Notes under the pieces: generated by a model
Databases searched by the model: none
Told to the model about the DNA's origin: nothing
The model's input: only the letters and a program-made list of their open reading frames with translations
Program-made: the position numbers and the translations under genes
Shown here: positions 15,505-24,432 of the stretch, in pieces
Layout: each line of letters starts with the position of its first letter
How positions within the stretch are numbered: the first letter of the stretch is position 1
From: Candidatus Dormiibacterota bacterium
GTDB taxonomy: Bacteria > Chloroflexota > Dormibacteria > Aeolococcales > Aeolococcaceae
Length of the DNA stretch: 64,000 nucleotides
NCBI GenBank assembly: GCA_003162415.1
Contig: PMOL01000011.1
Span: 492,492 to 556,491, forward strand
Direction of reading: 5' to 3'

Positions 15505-17054
15505 CGGTTCCGGCCGCGCCGGTTGCGCACGGGCGCCGAGTCTTCCGCAACACGCTGATCACCGGCGCGGTCGGCGTGTTCTCGTTGCTCGCCAACTTCT
15601 TCGTCATCGGCGAGGCTGCCCGACATCTCGGGTCGGGACCCTATGGGGTGCTCGTCCTCGCCCTGGCTTTCTCTGTGTCCGCCGGCTACCTCAGCATCTC
15701 CGACCTCGGACTGCAGGCCGGCGTCACACGGTTCATCGCCGATGCCGATGGTCGCGGACAGCGCGAGCGTATCGGCGAGGTGGTGAGTTCCGCGCTGGCG
15801 GTGCTGACCGCGGCCGCGGTTGTGGCTGTCGCGATCCTGCTCACGCTCTCTGTCGTGGCAGGTCACATCTTCACAAAGGTGCAGGGAACGGCATTGCAGA
15901 ACGACCTGCACCTTCTCTTCGTCCTGTTTGCCGCTGAAGCGTTGTTCGGATTGCCGTCACTTGCCTTCGTCGGAGTGCTCCAGGGCCTGCAGCGCTATGG
16001 GTGGATCAAGGTGGTTGATCTTTCCCGGCAGATCCTCTACACGGTCCTGGCCCTCGCGGTGCTCCTGACCGGGCACGGGGTCGTCGCGTTCGGTGCTGCG
16101 ATGATCGCCGGCACCGTGTTCGCCGCAGTTGGCTACGGAGTGGCTGCCCATGTGCTCTGTCCAGAGATGCGCGTCTCCCCGCGCCTCATCAAGCGCTCCG
16201 CACTCCGACCGCTGGCCGGTTTCAGCGCCTGGGTTTTCGTCTCCCGAATCAATGGGGTTATCTGGTCGCAGATGGACACCGTCATCCTCGCTGTGGTCGT
16301 GGGCGCCACCGTGCTCGCCGGGTACAACTTCGCAGCCCGCCTCGAGTCTGCGGTCTCATATCCCCTGACGCTCACCACGGCGGCGGTCATTCCCGCGGCC
16401 GCGAATCTCCTCGCTCTCGAGTCGCGGACGAGACTCCGGGAGCTTCTGATCCGCGGCACGCGTTACACCCTTGCCCTCTCGCTCCCGGTGACGATCGCAG
16501 CGATGATCCTGGCCAGGCCACTGCTGATTGCCTGGGTGGGCGCTCGGTACGCGACGTTCGCCGGACCTGCGCAGCTGTTCCTGACATACCAGCTCGTCAC
16601 CTGCTCCGCAACCATCTCACTGACCATGCTCGTCGGAATGGGACGAGTACGCGCGGTGACCGCGTACGCCACCATCGCAATGCTGGTCAATCTTGGCATC
16701 TCCATCGCGCTGGCGAAGCCGTTGGGTGTTTCCGGCGTCATCATCGGGACGCTGATCGGATACGGCATCACGGCGCCGCTGTACATCCGTCTGGTGCTGC
16801 GTGAGCTGTCCATGCGACTCGACGAGTTCGTCACCAGGGCGATCCTGCCCGTCCTACCGTGGGCTGCACTCTTCACAACCGTCGTCGCGGCTACGGCCTA
16901 CCTTTTTCCGCCCGGAAACCTCCTCACGGTTGCACTGTGCTGCGTTCCGGCGAGCCTGTGTTACGTCGTTGGGATCGTCCGCTTCGCGATGACCGCAGAT
17001 GAACGCGGAGCCCTGATCGGATTCATGCTTCCGAAGAAGCGGATTGGTCCGTGA
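15501..17054 (+). CDS. Polysaccharide flippase (Wzx/MATE-like)
   Basis: This 517-residue polytopic protein has about 14 hydrophobic segments spread over its length, as in Wzx and MviN-type lipid-linked oligosaccharide flippases. The opening residues RRVFRNTLITGAVGVFSLLAN, followed by a GPYGVLVLA loop, match the first two helices of the family. Its ATG overlaps the pseF stop and its stop overlaps the next GTG. Being inside the Pse operon, it probably moves a pseudaminic-acid-containing lipid-linked glycan across the membrane. Confidence 0.87.
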   Translation: MTVPAAPVAHGRRVFRNTLITGAVGVFSLLANFFVIGEAARHLGSGPYGVLVLALAFSVSAGYLSISDLGLQAGVTRFIADADGRGQRERIGEVVSSALAVLTAAAVVAVAILLTLSVVAGHIFTKVQGTALQNDLHLLFVLFAAEALFGLPSLAFVGVLQGLQRYGWIKVVDLSRQILYTVLALAVLLTGHGVVAFGAAMIAGTVFAAVGYGVAAHVLCPEMRVSPRLIKRSALRPLAGFSAWVFVSRINGVIWSQMDTVILAVVVGATVLAGYNFAARLESAVSYPLTLTTAAVIPAAANLLALESRTRLRELLIRGTRYTLALSLPVTIAAMILARPLLIAWVGARYATFAGPAQLFLTYQLVTCSATISLTMLVGMGRVRAVTAYATIAMLVNLGISIALAKPLGVSGVIIGTLIGYGITAPLYIRLVLRELSMRLDEFVTRAILPVLPWAALFTTVVAATAYLFPPGNLLTVALCCVPASLCYVVGIVRFAMTADERGALIGFMLPKKRIGP

Positions 17055-18418
17055 GCACACTCCGCGTCCTCGCTCTCGACCACTACTTCGATCAGGATCT
17101 GCGCGCGCTCGAAGCGCACCGGCAACTTGAGGTTCGCCGCTTCCCATATCAGCGTCTCCGCGGGCGGGCAGTCCGCGACATGGGTCGCGAGGTCGGCCGA
17201 GGACTCCACAATTACAATCGCGATGACCTCGCGGGTGCGCGCGGACGGTACGCCGCGTGGCTCTCGCGCGAAGTGCGAAATCTCTACCTGGAGCGAGCGT
17301 TCGACGTCATCGTGCTGCCCTCGGATACCTTCTTCTACGTCAGAACCCTGCCCGCGGCAGCTCATCGTCTCGGCGTTCCGGTTGCGGTTGTCCAGAAGGA
17401 AACGAGCATTTCGAGCGCGACGATGGAGACGTTTAGCTCCGAGGTCCGCACCGAGGCGCCGTTCGTGTCCGACCTCATGACCGTGTGCAGTGAGCGGCAA
17501 CGAGACTTCTGGATCAGGGCGGGCACTCCCGGCCATCGGATCGTCATCACCGGGCAGCCGCGCTTCGATATCTATGCGTCTGCGCGGGCAATGACGGCTG
17601 CCCCAAAACCCAGGGTGCTCTTCTTGACCTACGCCCTCGACGCGTACGTGCCTGGTACAGGCCGTGGGAAGGGCCTGCGCGTCTGGGAGCCGCTTCGCGA
17701 TGCGACCGAGCGGGTGCTCTTCGACCTCGCACGCGACGGGGCGTGCGAGGTCGTCGTCAAGTGCCATCCGCAACAGGATCATCGTGCCGAGTCGCGTCGC
17801 ATCGCCCAGCTTGCCGGCCCCGCATGGAACGACGCCGTGAGGGTCGCGGCTGACGACGCGGACACTCGTGAGCTGATCATGGGCTCTGACGTTGTCGTTG
17901 GATTCCAGACCACGGCGTTGTATGAGGCGGTGGCAGCGCGCCGCCGGGTCATTTACGCCGCGTGGGGTACGCAGTTTGAGGATTTGCGGTCTGAGCTTCT
18001 TCCGTTCGATCAGGCACCGAAGACGTGTGTCGCCCACGCAAGTTCGCCGGAGCTGCTGGCGGCAATGCTCACCGGCTCGAAGCCACCTTCGCCCGCGGCA
18101 TGCAAGCGGTGGTACGAGCACGCGATCGGGACGGTCGATGGCCACGCAACTGACCGAGTCGTGAGCCAGCTGGAGACACTCGCATCGTCCTGGAGCGCCA
18201 CCGACGAACTGCGCCGTCTCGAACGACACCGGCGTTCTTTTGCAGTCGGGCTGCTCGCTCGTTCGCTCGCCGCTGAGGTGGTTTGGACAGCGGCGACGCC
18301 GGCCGCACAATTGGTCGGCGAGCGACAGCGCGTGGCGAAGCGATCCAGGCGCGCCCGCGAAGGTCGGGTGATGGCGACGGAAACCCTGCGCGGGATCGGT
18401 GGGGGCGAGCACCGGTAG
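17051..18418 (+). CDS. Putative GT-B glycosyltransferase (capsule/CDP-glycerol transferase-like)
   Basis: This 455-residue soluble protein has a two-lobed layout. The second lobe contains VVVKCHPQQD (about 235-250) and GSDVVVGFQTTALYEAVA (about 280-300), features of GT-B enzymes that use CMP- or CDP-linked donors such as capsule synthesis proteins. The C-terminal 70 residues are basic and helical, possibly for membrane contact. It is the last gene of the pseBCGF-flippase operon, coupled by GTGA overlap. By position it is a candidate pseudaminic acid transferase, but no characterised relative is recognised, so the donor is inferred. Confidence 0.6.
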   Translation: MSTLRVLALDHYFDQDLRALEAHRQLEVRRFPYQRLRGRAVRDMGREVGRGLHNYNRDDLAGARGRYAAWLSREVRNLYLERAFDVIVLPSDTFFYVRTLPAAAHRLGVPVAVVQKETSISSATMETFSSEVRTEAPFVSDLMTVCSERQRDFWIRAGTPGHRIVITGQPRFDIYASARAMTAAPKPRVLFLTYALDAYVPGTGRGKGLRVWEPLRDATERVLFDLARDGACEVVVKCHPQQDHRAESRRIAQLAGPAWNDAVRVAADDADTRELIMGSDVVVGFQTTALYEAVAARRRVIYAAWGTQFEDLRSELLPFDQAPKTCVAHASSPELLAAMLTGSKPPSPAACKRWYEHAIGTVDGHATDRVVSQLETLASSWSATDELRRLERHRRSFAVGLLARSLAAEVVWTAATPAAQLVGERQRVAKRSRRAREGRVMATETLRGIGGGEHR

Positions 18419-18424
18419 AGTCCG

Positions 18425-18874
18425 TCAGCGGATAACGCGACGCTCCAGTACCACGAATCCCTCCTCGTGTTTCACGAGGCTTCGGAAGCCCGCGTTGTTG
18501 AACGCGTGCAGTGACGCTAGATTGTCGGGATCGACATGCGCGCGGAGCTTCCGGACGGTCCCGGAGCGGCCAGCCTCGGCGACCATCGCATTGAGAATAA
18601 CTGCGGCGAGCCCGCGACCGCGATGCTCGGGAGCCACCGCGATCGACACAAGGCCGGTGCTACGGTCCGTGTCCAAACGAATCTGCCCGACGGGGACTCC
18701 CGCCTGTTCCGCGATCCAGAGGTGCACATCGCTGTCTTCGAGACAGGCAGCCAGCCAGCGCTTGTGCTCCGCGGCTGTGACCGCACGCCGGGTGATGCTG
18801 AAGCGCACCGCATCAGGGTCGTTGCGCCATTCGAGAAGCCGACTCGAGTCCTGGCCGGTCGCAGGACGCAGCAT
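18425..18874 (-). CDS. pseH: GNAT N-acetyltransferase, PseH-like
   Basis: This GNAT protein of about 150 residues should acetylate the 4-amino group of the PseC product with acetyl-CoA. The start LRPATGQDSSRLLEWRND matches PseH, and the acetyl-CoA loop is VAPEHRGRGLAAVIL. The closing LHAFNNAGFRSL helix is the usual GNAT ending. ATG 18874 (or GTG 18877) best fits the family N-terminus, although the open frame continues to 18925 and overlaps pseI. It lies 7 bp from the convergent glycosyltransferase gene and directly downstream of pseI. Confidence 0.82.
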   Translation of the reverse strand: MLRPATGQDSSRLLEWRNDPDAVRFSITRRAVTAAEHKRWLAACLEDSDVHLWIAEQAGVPVGQIRLDTDRSTGLVSIAVAPEHRGRGLAAVILNAMVAEAGRSGTVRKLRAHVDPDNLASLHAFNNAGFRSLVKHEEGFVVLERRVIR

Positions 18875-18903
18875 CACGCCGCTCGCGGAATCCTCGGCGT
18901 CGG

Positions 18904-19983
18904 TCAGCGGACCAGATCGTCCCACTCGAGCACATCATCGGTCACGACATCGTGGATCACGTGACGTCCGATGACCTGGTTGAGCTCGTGGACCGGGATG
19001 CCGAAGCCCGGCCGCTTGATGGCGAGGTCATCACGCGTCAACTCGCCGCCCGCGGACACGTCGCGCGCCGCCACGATGCTCCTGCGCGCGAGACGGTACA
19101 GGTCCATCTCCGCAGCCGTGACCCGTTTCACGCTCGAACCGAGAGCGTCCTCGGTCTCCCGAATTGCCACGACCATCGCGGCGAGCTCATGCGGCTCGAG
19201 GGCAAAAGGATGGTCGGGGCCGGGGTGGTCGCGACTGAGCGTGAAATGCTTCTCCACCGCGCATGCGCCGAGAGTCACGGCAACGACGTCAGCGGTGTGT
19301 CCCAGAGTGTGGTCGGACCAGCCAATCGGGATTTGAAAGGCGTCCTGGAGGGTCCTGATCGCGCGAAGGTTGAGATCCTCGAAGCGCGGCGGGTAATTGA
19401 CGGCGCAGTGCATGACCATCAGGTCGTGCGCTCCGGCCGCTGCGGCGGTATCGAGTGCGCGCTCGATGTCTCCGAGTGACGCCATTCCAGTGGAAAGAAG
19501 CACAGGCTTGCCCGTCCGGGCCGCCCGCTCGATGAGGGGAAGGTGATTCACCTCATACGAGGCGATCTTGTACGCGGGCACACCGACTTCCTCGAGCGCA
19601 TCGACGGCAGCCTCCTCAAAAGGTGTCGACAAGAAGCTGATGTTGTTCTCGGCCGCGTGACGGGCGAGATCGTGATGCCACTCCCAGGGGATCTCGACCC
19701 GCTTGATGAGGTCCCACACACTCTCAGACCCGCCGACGAGCTGCTGCTCCTTGAGGTACTTGATATCCGGGGTGCGCCGCGAGTAGAGCCCTTCGGCCGT
19801 ATACGTCTGGAACTTGACGGCGTCGGCTCCGGCCTCTGCGGCGACCTCGATCAACCGCAGCGCTGTGGGGAGGTCCCGGTTGTGGTTGGAGCCGGCTTCT
19901 GCGATGACGTAGCAGGGATGTCCGGGGCCGACGAGACGATCGCCGATGCGGAACTCCGGGTTGCCGTAGCTACGAGCGGTCAT
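18904..19983 (-). CDS. pseI: Pseudaminic acid synthase, PseI
   Basis: This 359-residue NeuB-family enzyme condenses the 6-deoxy AltdiNAc sugar with phosphoenolpyruvate. The TIM-barrel N-terminus shows IAEAGSNHN and DAVKFQTYTAE, then STPFEE, KIASYE and EKHFTLSRDHPGPDH. A C-terminal SAF (antifreeze-like) domain spans about residues 285-350 and includes VAARDVSAGGELTRDDL. AGGAGGGG lies about 10 nt before ATG 19983. The NeuB family also makes sialic and legionaminic acids; the PseB/C/G genes alongside decide for pseudaminic acid. It is divergent from the capsule-type transferase at 20078. Confidence 0.9.
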   Translation of the reverse strand: MTARSYGNPEFRIGDRLVGPGHPCYVIAEAGSNHNRDLPTALRLIEVAAEAGADAVKFQTYTAEGLYSRRTPDIKYLKEQQLVGGSESVWDLIKRVEIPWEWHHDLARHAAENNISFLSTPFEEAAVDALEEVGVPAYKIASYEVNHLPLIERAARTGKPVLLSTGMASLGDIERALDTAAAAGAHDLMVMHCAVNYPPRFEDLNLRAIRTLQDAFQIPIGWSDHTLGHTADVVAVTLGACAVEKHFTLSRDHPGPDHPFALEPHELAAMVVAIRETEDALGSSVKRVTAAEMDLYRLARRSIVAARDVSAGGELTRDDLAIKRPGFGIPVHELNQVIGRHVIHDVVTDDVLEWDDLVR

Positions 19984-20056
19984 CGAGGACCACCCCTCCT
20001 GTCAGTGCCGCTCCAGGGGGACGGAAGGGGGGCTGTCATGCGCCGAGATGATAGGT

Positions 20057-20071
20057 TCCCCAAGGTGGGGA
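20057..20071 (+). promoter_or_regulatory. Small hairpin covering the Shine-Dalgarno of the 20078 gene
   Basis: TCCCC (20057-20061) pairs with GGGGA (20067-20071) around the loop AAGGT. The right arm and loop contain AAGGTGGGG, the only good ribosome-binding sequence before GTG 20078, so the hairpin would hide it. Confidence 0.35.
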
Positions 20072-20077
20072 TGACAC

Positions 20078-21826
20078 GTGACCAACGGTAACCGCCGGCG
20101 CGGTGGGGTCCGAGGCCGGGTGCTCGACTGGGCCTGGAACCATCCTCGCTGGAAACGGCGGATGCGCGAGGTCTGGGGACGCAGCCGTGAAGGAGCGGCG
20201 GTCATCGGGCTCCCGCGTCCGTTCGATCCGCCCGAGTGGGCGGCTCTACGCCGCCTCGCGGCGTCGGCCAGCCCGGTCGAACCGGATGCCGAGCGGATCC
20301 TCTTCATGAGCTGGCGGGGCTGGTCAGTCCACCTCGCCATTGAGACCGTGCTCGCCCACGCCGTGCGCCGCCGGGGTGGCGAACCGATCTTCGCCTACTG
20401 CGGTGGGCGGCTCCCAATCTGTGACGTCATGCCCGTCACCGCGGCGCCCCCCATGCCATGCCACTCGTGCCGGGAGTATGCCTCGGGAGCGATCCACGCG
20501 GCGGGATTCGACAGCATCGCACTGCACGACGTTCTCGATGTCGGTCTCAGTGTCAACATCGCACGCCGGCGCGTCGCGTCGCTCACGACCGTCCGTGAAT
20601 GCGAGAGTTACATGGACCAGGGGATACCTCTCGGGCGGCTGGTGCGCATCTCGGTTGCCTGGTTCCTCTCGCGGGGAAGCCTGACCGATACGCCACAGAC
20701 GCTCGAGACCTACCGCTCGTTCCTGGTCAGCGGCATCGTGGTCGCGCGGGGACTCCGCGGCATTCTGAATCGCACAGCCCCACAGCGCGTCTTCATGCTC
20801 AACGGCTCGTTCTTCCCGGAGAGCATCATGGCCGCACTCGCCGTGCAACAGGGGATTCCCTTCGGCACGTACGAGAAGGGTTTCATCCACGATGCGATCG
20901 TGATGACCCCGGGCGCTGCCGCATCCCGTCTCGAGATCCCCGAGACCGCGTGGAACGTTGCCCGGGACACTCCATTGACCGACCGCGAATCCGAAGCGAT
21001 CGACGCATACCTCGGTGACCGTCGGAGTTGGGGCGATTCGCTTGACAACTTCTGGCGCTCGCGGATGGATGATCTCGCCCGCATCCGGCGAGAACTCCGC
21101 CTCGACTCCGAGCGTCCACTTGTCGTCATGTTCTGCAATATCCTGTGGGACAGCGCCGTGATGGGCCGAGACCTCGCTTTCTCGTCGATGGGGCAATGGG
21201 TCGTCGACGGGATCGTCTGGGCGGAATCTCATCCCGAGATCGACGTCGTCATTCGAATCCATCCAGCCGAGATCCAGCTTCGCAACCACGTCACGGTCGA
21301 GCGGATAGCTGACCACATCGCCGCGAATTTCACGGCAATTCCACCCAACGTCAGGGTGATTCAGGCGGAAGACACCATCAGCTCCTACGTGCTGATGGAC
21401 ATCGCCGCCCTCGGTCTCGTGTACACATCGACAGTGGGACTCGAACTGGCGACCCGCGGCACACCGGTGCTGGTGGCTGCGGCAACGCACTACCGCGGGC
21501 GCGGTTTCACGGTCGATCCCGCCACACCCCGGGAGTACTGGGCCGAGGCAGACCGTCTTCTGCACAAGCCCCCGGTCGATGTCGAGCGCGCGCGAACCCG
21601 CGAGCTCGCCCGCCGTTATGCGGTGCTCTTCTTCTTCAGGTTCCATAACGTTTTGGCTGCCGTCACCGAGGATGGCCGGAGCCGGCCGCGAATCCGTGCA
21701 CATCGCGCGACGGACCTCGATCCCGGAGCAGATCCGCCCATGGACCGCGTTGTCACCGGGATCATTGACGGGATTGCGCCGATCGCACCTCCAGGCAGCT
21801 CGCCTGTCGCGAGGGTTTCCGGCTGA
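20078..21826 (+). CDS. Capsule-polysaccharide-type glycosyltransferase
   Basis: This 582-residue soluble protein has a C-terminal GT-B-like lobe. DVVIRIHPAEIQ (about 390) and the stretch with GLVYTSTVGLELATRGTPVL (about 448-470) match the capsule biosynthesis/Kdo-transferase-like group. The middle contains FMLNGSFFPE and GTYEKGFIHDA, also seen in such proteins. A basic N-terminus begins at GTG 20078, with AAGGTGGGG 7 nt upstream. It stands between the Pse genes and a large membrane protein. The donor is unknown. A role on the same surface glycan is inferred from position. Confidence 0.65.
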   Translation: MTNGNRRRGGVRGRVLDWAWNHPRWKRRMREVWGRSREGAAVIGLPRPFDPPEWAALRRLAASASPVEPDAERILFMSWRGWSVHLAIETVLAHAVRRRGGEPIFAYCGGRLPICDVMPVTAAPPMPCHSCREYASGAIHAAGFDSIALHDVLDVGLSVNIARRRVASLTTVRECESYMDQGIPLGRLVRISVAWFLSRGSLTDTPQTLETYRSFLVSGIVVARGLRGILNRTAPQRVFMLNGSFFPESIMAALAVQQGIPFGTYEKGFIHDAIVMTPGAAASRLEIPETAWNVARDTPLTDRESEAIDAYLGDRRSWGDSLDNFWRSRMDDLARIRRELRLDSERPLVVMFCNILWDSAVMGRDLAFSSMGQWVVDGIVWAESHPEIDVVIRIHPAEIQLRNHVTVERIADHIAANFTAIPPNVRVIQAEDTISSYVLMDIAALGLVYTSTVGLELATRGTPVLVAAATHYRGRGFTVDPATPREYWAEADRLLHKPPVDVERARTRELARRYAVLFFFRFHNVLAAVTEDGRSRPRIRAHRATDLDPGADPPMDRVVTGIIDGIAPIAPPGSSPVARVSG

Positions 21827-21848
21827 TAAATCGGCGATACTCCCCCGG

Positions 21849-24062
21849 ATGACGCGCAGAGGGATCGCACCGGCAGCGCTCGTTGCGGCTGTCGTTGTGA
21901 TCGGATGGCTCATTACCGGGGTCGGCGCGTTCGACATCCTCCGATTCGTCGCATACGAGATCGGGTTTGTGGCATTGCCCGGAGCGGCGCTGCTCTGGGC
22001 CGTACGCGCGCACCGACCAAGCTTTCTCGTATCAGTCGCGCTTGGGTGGCCCATCGGTCAGACGCTCGAGATACTCGCCTTCTGCGCCACGGCGGCAATG
22101 GGCGCGAGAAACCTCTTCCTTGCATACCCGATCGTTGTAATCGTGGCCAGCGCACTGGTGATCTGGCGCCGGCGAGACGGGGTCGGCGTAAACGGCAACA
22201 CTGAACCAATCCCCGTCGCGGGGATGTGGGTCGCCGCGGGGACGCTGTCCGTGGGGCTCATCTATCTGACCCTGATGTTCCTTCCCACAGCGCCACTCCC
22301 CGGTGCGAGCGTTGGGCTCCTGTACTCGGATTACCCATATTTCATCAGCCTGATCGGTCAGGTCATGAACCACTGGCCGACAACAACCCCCGGGTTGGTC
22401 GGGGTCTCCTTGAGTTACGAGTGGTTCGTGCTCTTTCACATCGCCGCGGCCAGCCAGGTGACCCATGTGCCAATCGCCGTCATTGGATTGCGGCTGGACT
22501 ACATTCCGACGATTGTTGTGCTCGCCTGCCAGCTCCTGATCGTCGGGCGCTACCTCGGCAGGTCGTGGTGGACGGGGGTTGCAGCCGTCATGGTCTTCTT
22601 CCTGCTGGGACCTCTCGATCTGACCACAGCCGCGAGCCCGTTCGGTGATGACGTCATGGTCCACCTGTGGGACAGCTGGACTTTCCCATTCGGCATGACG
22701 TTTTTCCTGGCGCTCCTGTACTTCATCATCGAACGGGTGCGTTCGCCTTCATGGCGGACGGGCCGCGATGTCGCTTCGTGGGGGCTCATCGCGCTCCTGA
22801 TGATCGGAGCGTCCGGAGCCAAAGCCTCGATTCTGCCGGTGATCATCGGTGGCGCCGGCCTATTGGCCGGGATTGGCGTCCTCTTCCGACGTGGAGCGTC
22901 CGTGCAGGCGCTCACGACGGCGGCGATCGCACTCGCGACCTTCATTGTCTCGTATATCCTCGTCTACGGTGGATCCACCCCCGCCACCAAAGTCGACCTC
23001 TTCTTCTGGCTGTCAGGCGGTCCTGCCGTCACCTACGTGGAGCTCATTCGGCACGCGGACCTTCGGGCCATCCTCCTGCCGTTAGCGTACCTTGCCGATT
23101 TCCTCGCGGTGATGCTCCCGCTTTCTGGAGCTCTGTATCTCCTCCGACGACGGCATCGTCACGAGATCTCCGCGTTTGCTCTGCCCTTGTGCATGCTCGT
23201 GACCGGTGTTTTCATCGCGTGTCTCGTGCATCACAGCTCATACAGCGAGCTCTATTTTGTCGATACCGGATATGTGGCCGGGTGTCTTGCCGCGGCACAG
23301 GGGTATCGACTGGCGTGGTTGGATATCGGACCCTCGCTGAACGTCTCACGTCGGACGGTCGTCGTCGGGATAGCCTGCTGGATCGCGCTCCTGCTCATTG
23401 TTGTCAAGGCCACTGAGCACTCCCTCGTTACCCCGCAGGCGATCTTCTTCCGTTACGCCGACATCGCTGCTGCGGCATTGGTGTTCGTGATCGCATGCGG
23501 AGTGGTCCTGCGCGTACTTCGCCGCTCGACCTCGGCCATCATGGCAGTAGCTCTGATTCCAGTGGTTGCTGCCGCTGCGCTCACCTCGCCGATGCTCGCG
23601 TACCCGACAATTCAGCGCGTCCTGACGGGAGCCCCCGTCTCTCCTGGACGGACTGTACTGACACCTGGTCTGCTCACCGCGCTCTACTGGTTCCGCGACC
23701 ACACTCCCACCGACGTGGTGTTCGCTGTCAATAACCACTGGCTCGATCCGGGCAGAACGCAAACGAAAGAGTATTACTACACCGCATTCACTGAGCGTCA
23801 GGCATTCATCGAGTCGTACAACCCATATCCCATCCCGGCCGGCTCGGGTACACCAGCCGGCGCCAACTTCATCTCTCGTCAGCGATTGAATGATGCGGTG
23901 TTCGATCATGACGACGCTGAGGCGCTGCTGATCTTGATTCACCAGTATGGCGTTCGCTATCTCATAGTCGACCGGACGCTCGGTACGTACGATCCGGCTA
24001 TCCTCAGGGCTGGGCGCGTCATGTTCAGCAACCAGGATGCGACGATCGTCGCGGTCGGGTGA
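21849..24062 (+). CDS. Large polytopic membrane protein, GT-C-like layout
   Basis: This 737-residue protein has about a dozen hydrophobic segments in the first 600 residues and a soluble C-terminal part of about 150 residues. That part includes LTALYWFRDHTPTDVVFAVNNHW and a late LLILIHQYGVRYLIVDRTLG segment. Large GT-C glycosyltransferases that use lipid-linked sugars look like this. ATG 21849 is preferred; a -10-like GATACT (21836-21841) suggests a leaderless mRNA. The C-terminal domain organisation resembles that of the 40367-42523 protein, so they may be distant paralogues. Substrate unknown. Confidence 0.65.
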   Translation: MTRRGIAPAALVAAVVVIGWLITGVGAFDILRFVAYEIGFVALPGAALLWAVRAHRPSFLVSVALGWPIGQTLEILAFCATAAMGARNLFLAYPIVVIVASALVIWRRRDGVGVNGNTEPIPVAGMWVAAGTLSVGLIYLTLMFLPTAPLPGASVGLLYSDYPYFISLIGQVMNHWPTTTPGLVGVSLSYEWFVLFHIAAASQVTHVPIAVIGLRLDYIPTIVVLACQLLIVGRYLGRSWWTGVAAVMVFFLLGPLDLTTAASPFGDDVMVHLWDSWTFPFGMTFFLALLYFIIERVRSPSWRTGRDVASWGLIALLMIGASGAKASILPVIIGGAGLLAGIGVLFRRGASVQALTTAAIALATFIVSYILVYGGSTPATKVDLFFWLSGGPAVTYVELIRHADLRAILLPLAYLADFLAVMLPLSGALYLLRRRHRHEISAFALPLCMLVTGVFIACLVHHSSYSELYFVDTGYVAGCLAAAQGYRLAWLDIGPSLNVSRRTVVVGIACWIALLLIVVKATEHSLVTPQAIFFRYADIAAAALVFVIACGVVLRVLRRSTSAIMAVALIPVVAAAALTSPMLAYPTIQRVLTGAPVSPGRTVLTPGLLTALYWFRDHTPTDVVFAVNNHWLDPGRTQTKEYYYTAFTERQAFIESYNPYPIPAGSGTPAGANFISRQRLNDAVFDHDDAEALLILIHQYGVRYLIVDRTLGTYDPAILRAGRVMFSNQDATIVAVG

Positions 24063-24432
24063 GGTCGATGGACAGAGATTCGAGCAGCCGCGACGCTCCC
24101 GGGGACCGCTTGTCGCACCCCGTAGCCGCCGAACATCGCACGCCAATCAGGTGAGGGCCATCTATACATGGGGCCGGGAGAATACTGAGTCTGAATCCGA
24201 CGCGTATGCGGCTGCAACCCCAAATTTGCGCGCTCTCTCCACCGCCTTTTGCAGGTGCGGCAGCTCGACCCCTATTGTTGGGCCCGTGGCACGAAGGACA
24301 GCGGACCTGATGGTTGTTGTTTTACTCCCCTATGCCTGGTTCGCGCATCGTGACGTAGTGGCGACCGCGCGCTCATCAGCTCTTAAGTCGCGATCATAGA
24401 CGTGGTTTCGCCGTTGCAGCGTAGCCGGACCG
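24063..24432. other. Intergenic stretch without a gene
   Basis: These 370 bp show no plausible reading frame with family features on either strand. The composition is visibly AT-richer than the flanking Pse genes. It separates two membrane-protein genes on the same strand, so a promoter for 24433 probably lies here, but no clear -35/-10 pair stands out. Confidence 0.6.

Noticed and set aside
16961-18412. 483-residue minus-strand frame opposite the GT-B-like gene
   Set aside because: The plus-strand gene is coupled by GTGA overlap and has glycosyltransferase motifs; the minus frame has no recognisable features.
18904-19983. Sialic (NeuB) or legionaminic acid synthase instead of PseI
   Set aside because: The family is shared, but PseB, PseC, PseG, PseF and PseH next door define the L-altro pathway; no NeuC- or LegB-type genes are present.
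20324-22054. 576-residue minus-strand frame opposite the capsule-type transferase
   Set aside because: Antisense shadow of a gene with recognisable GT-B motifs and a good ribosome-binding site.
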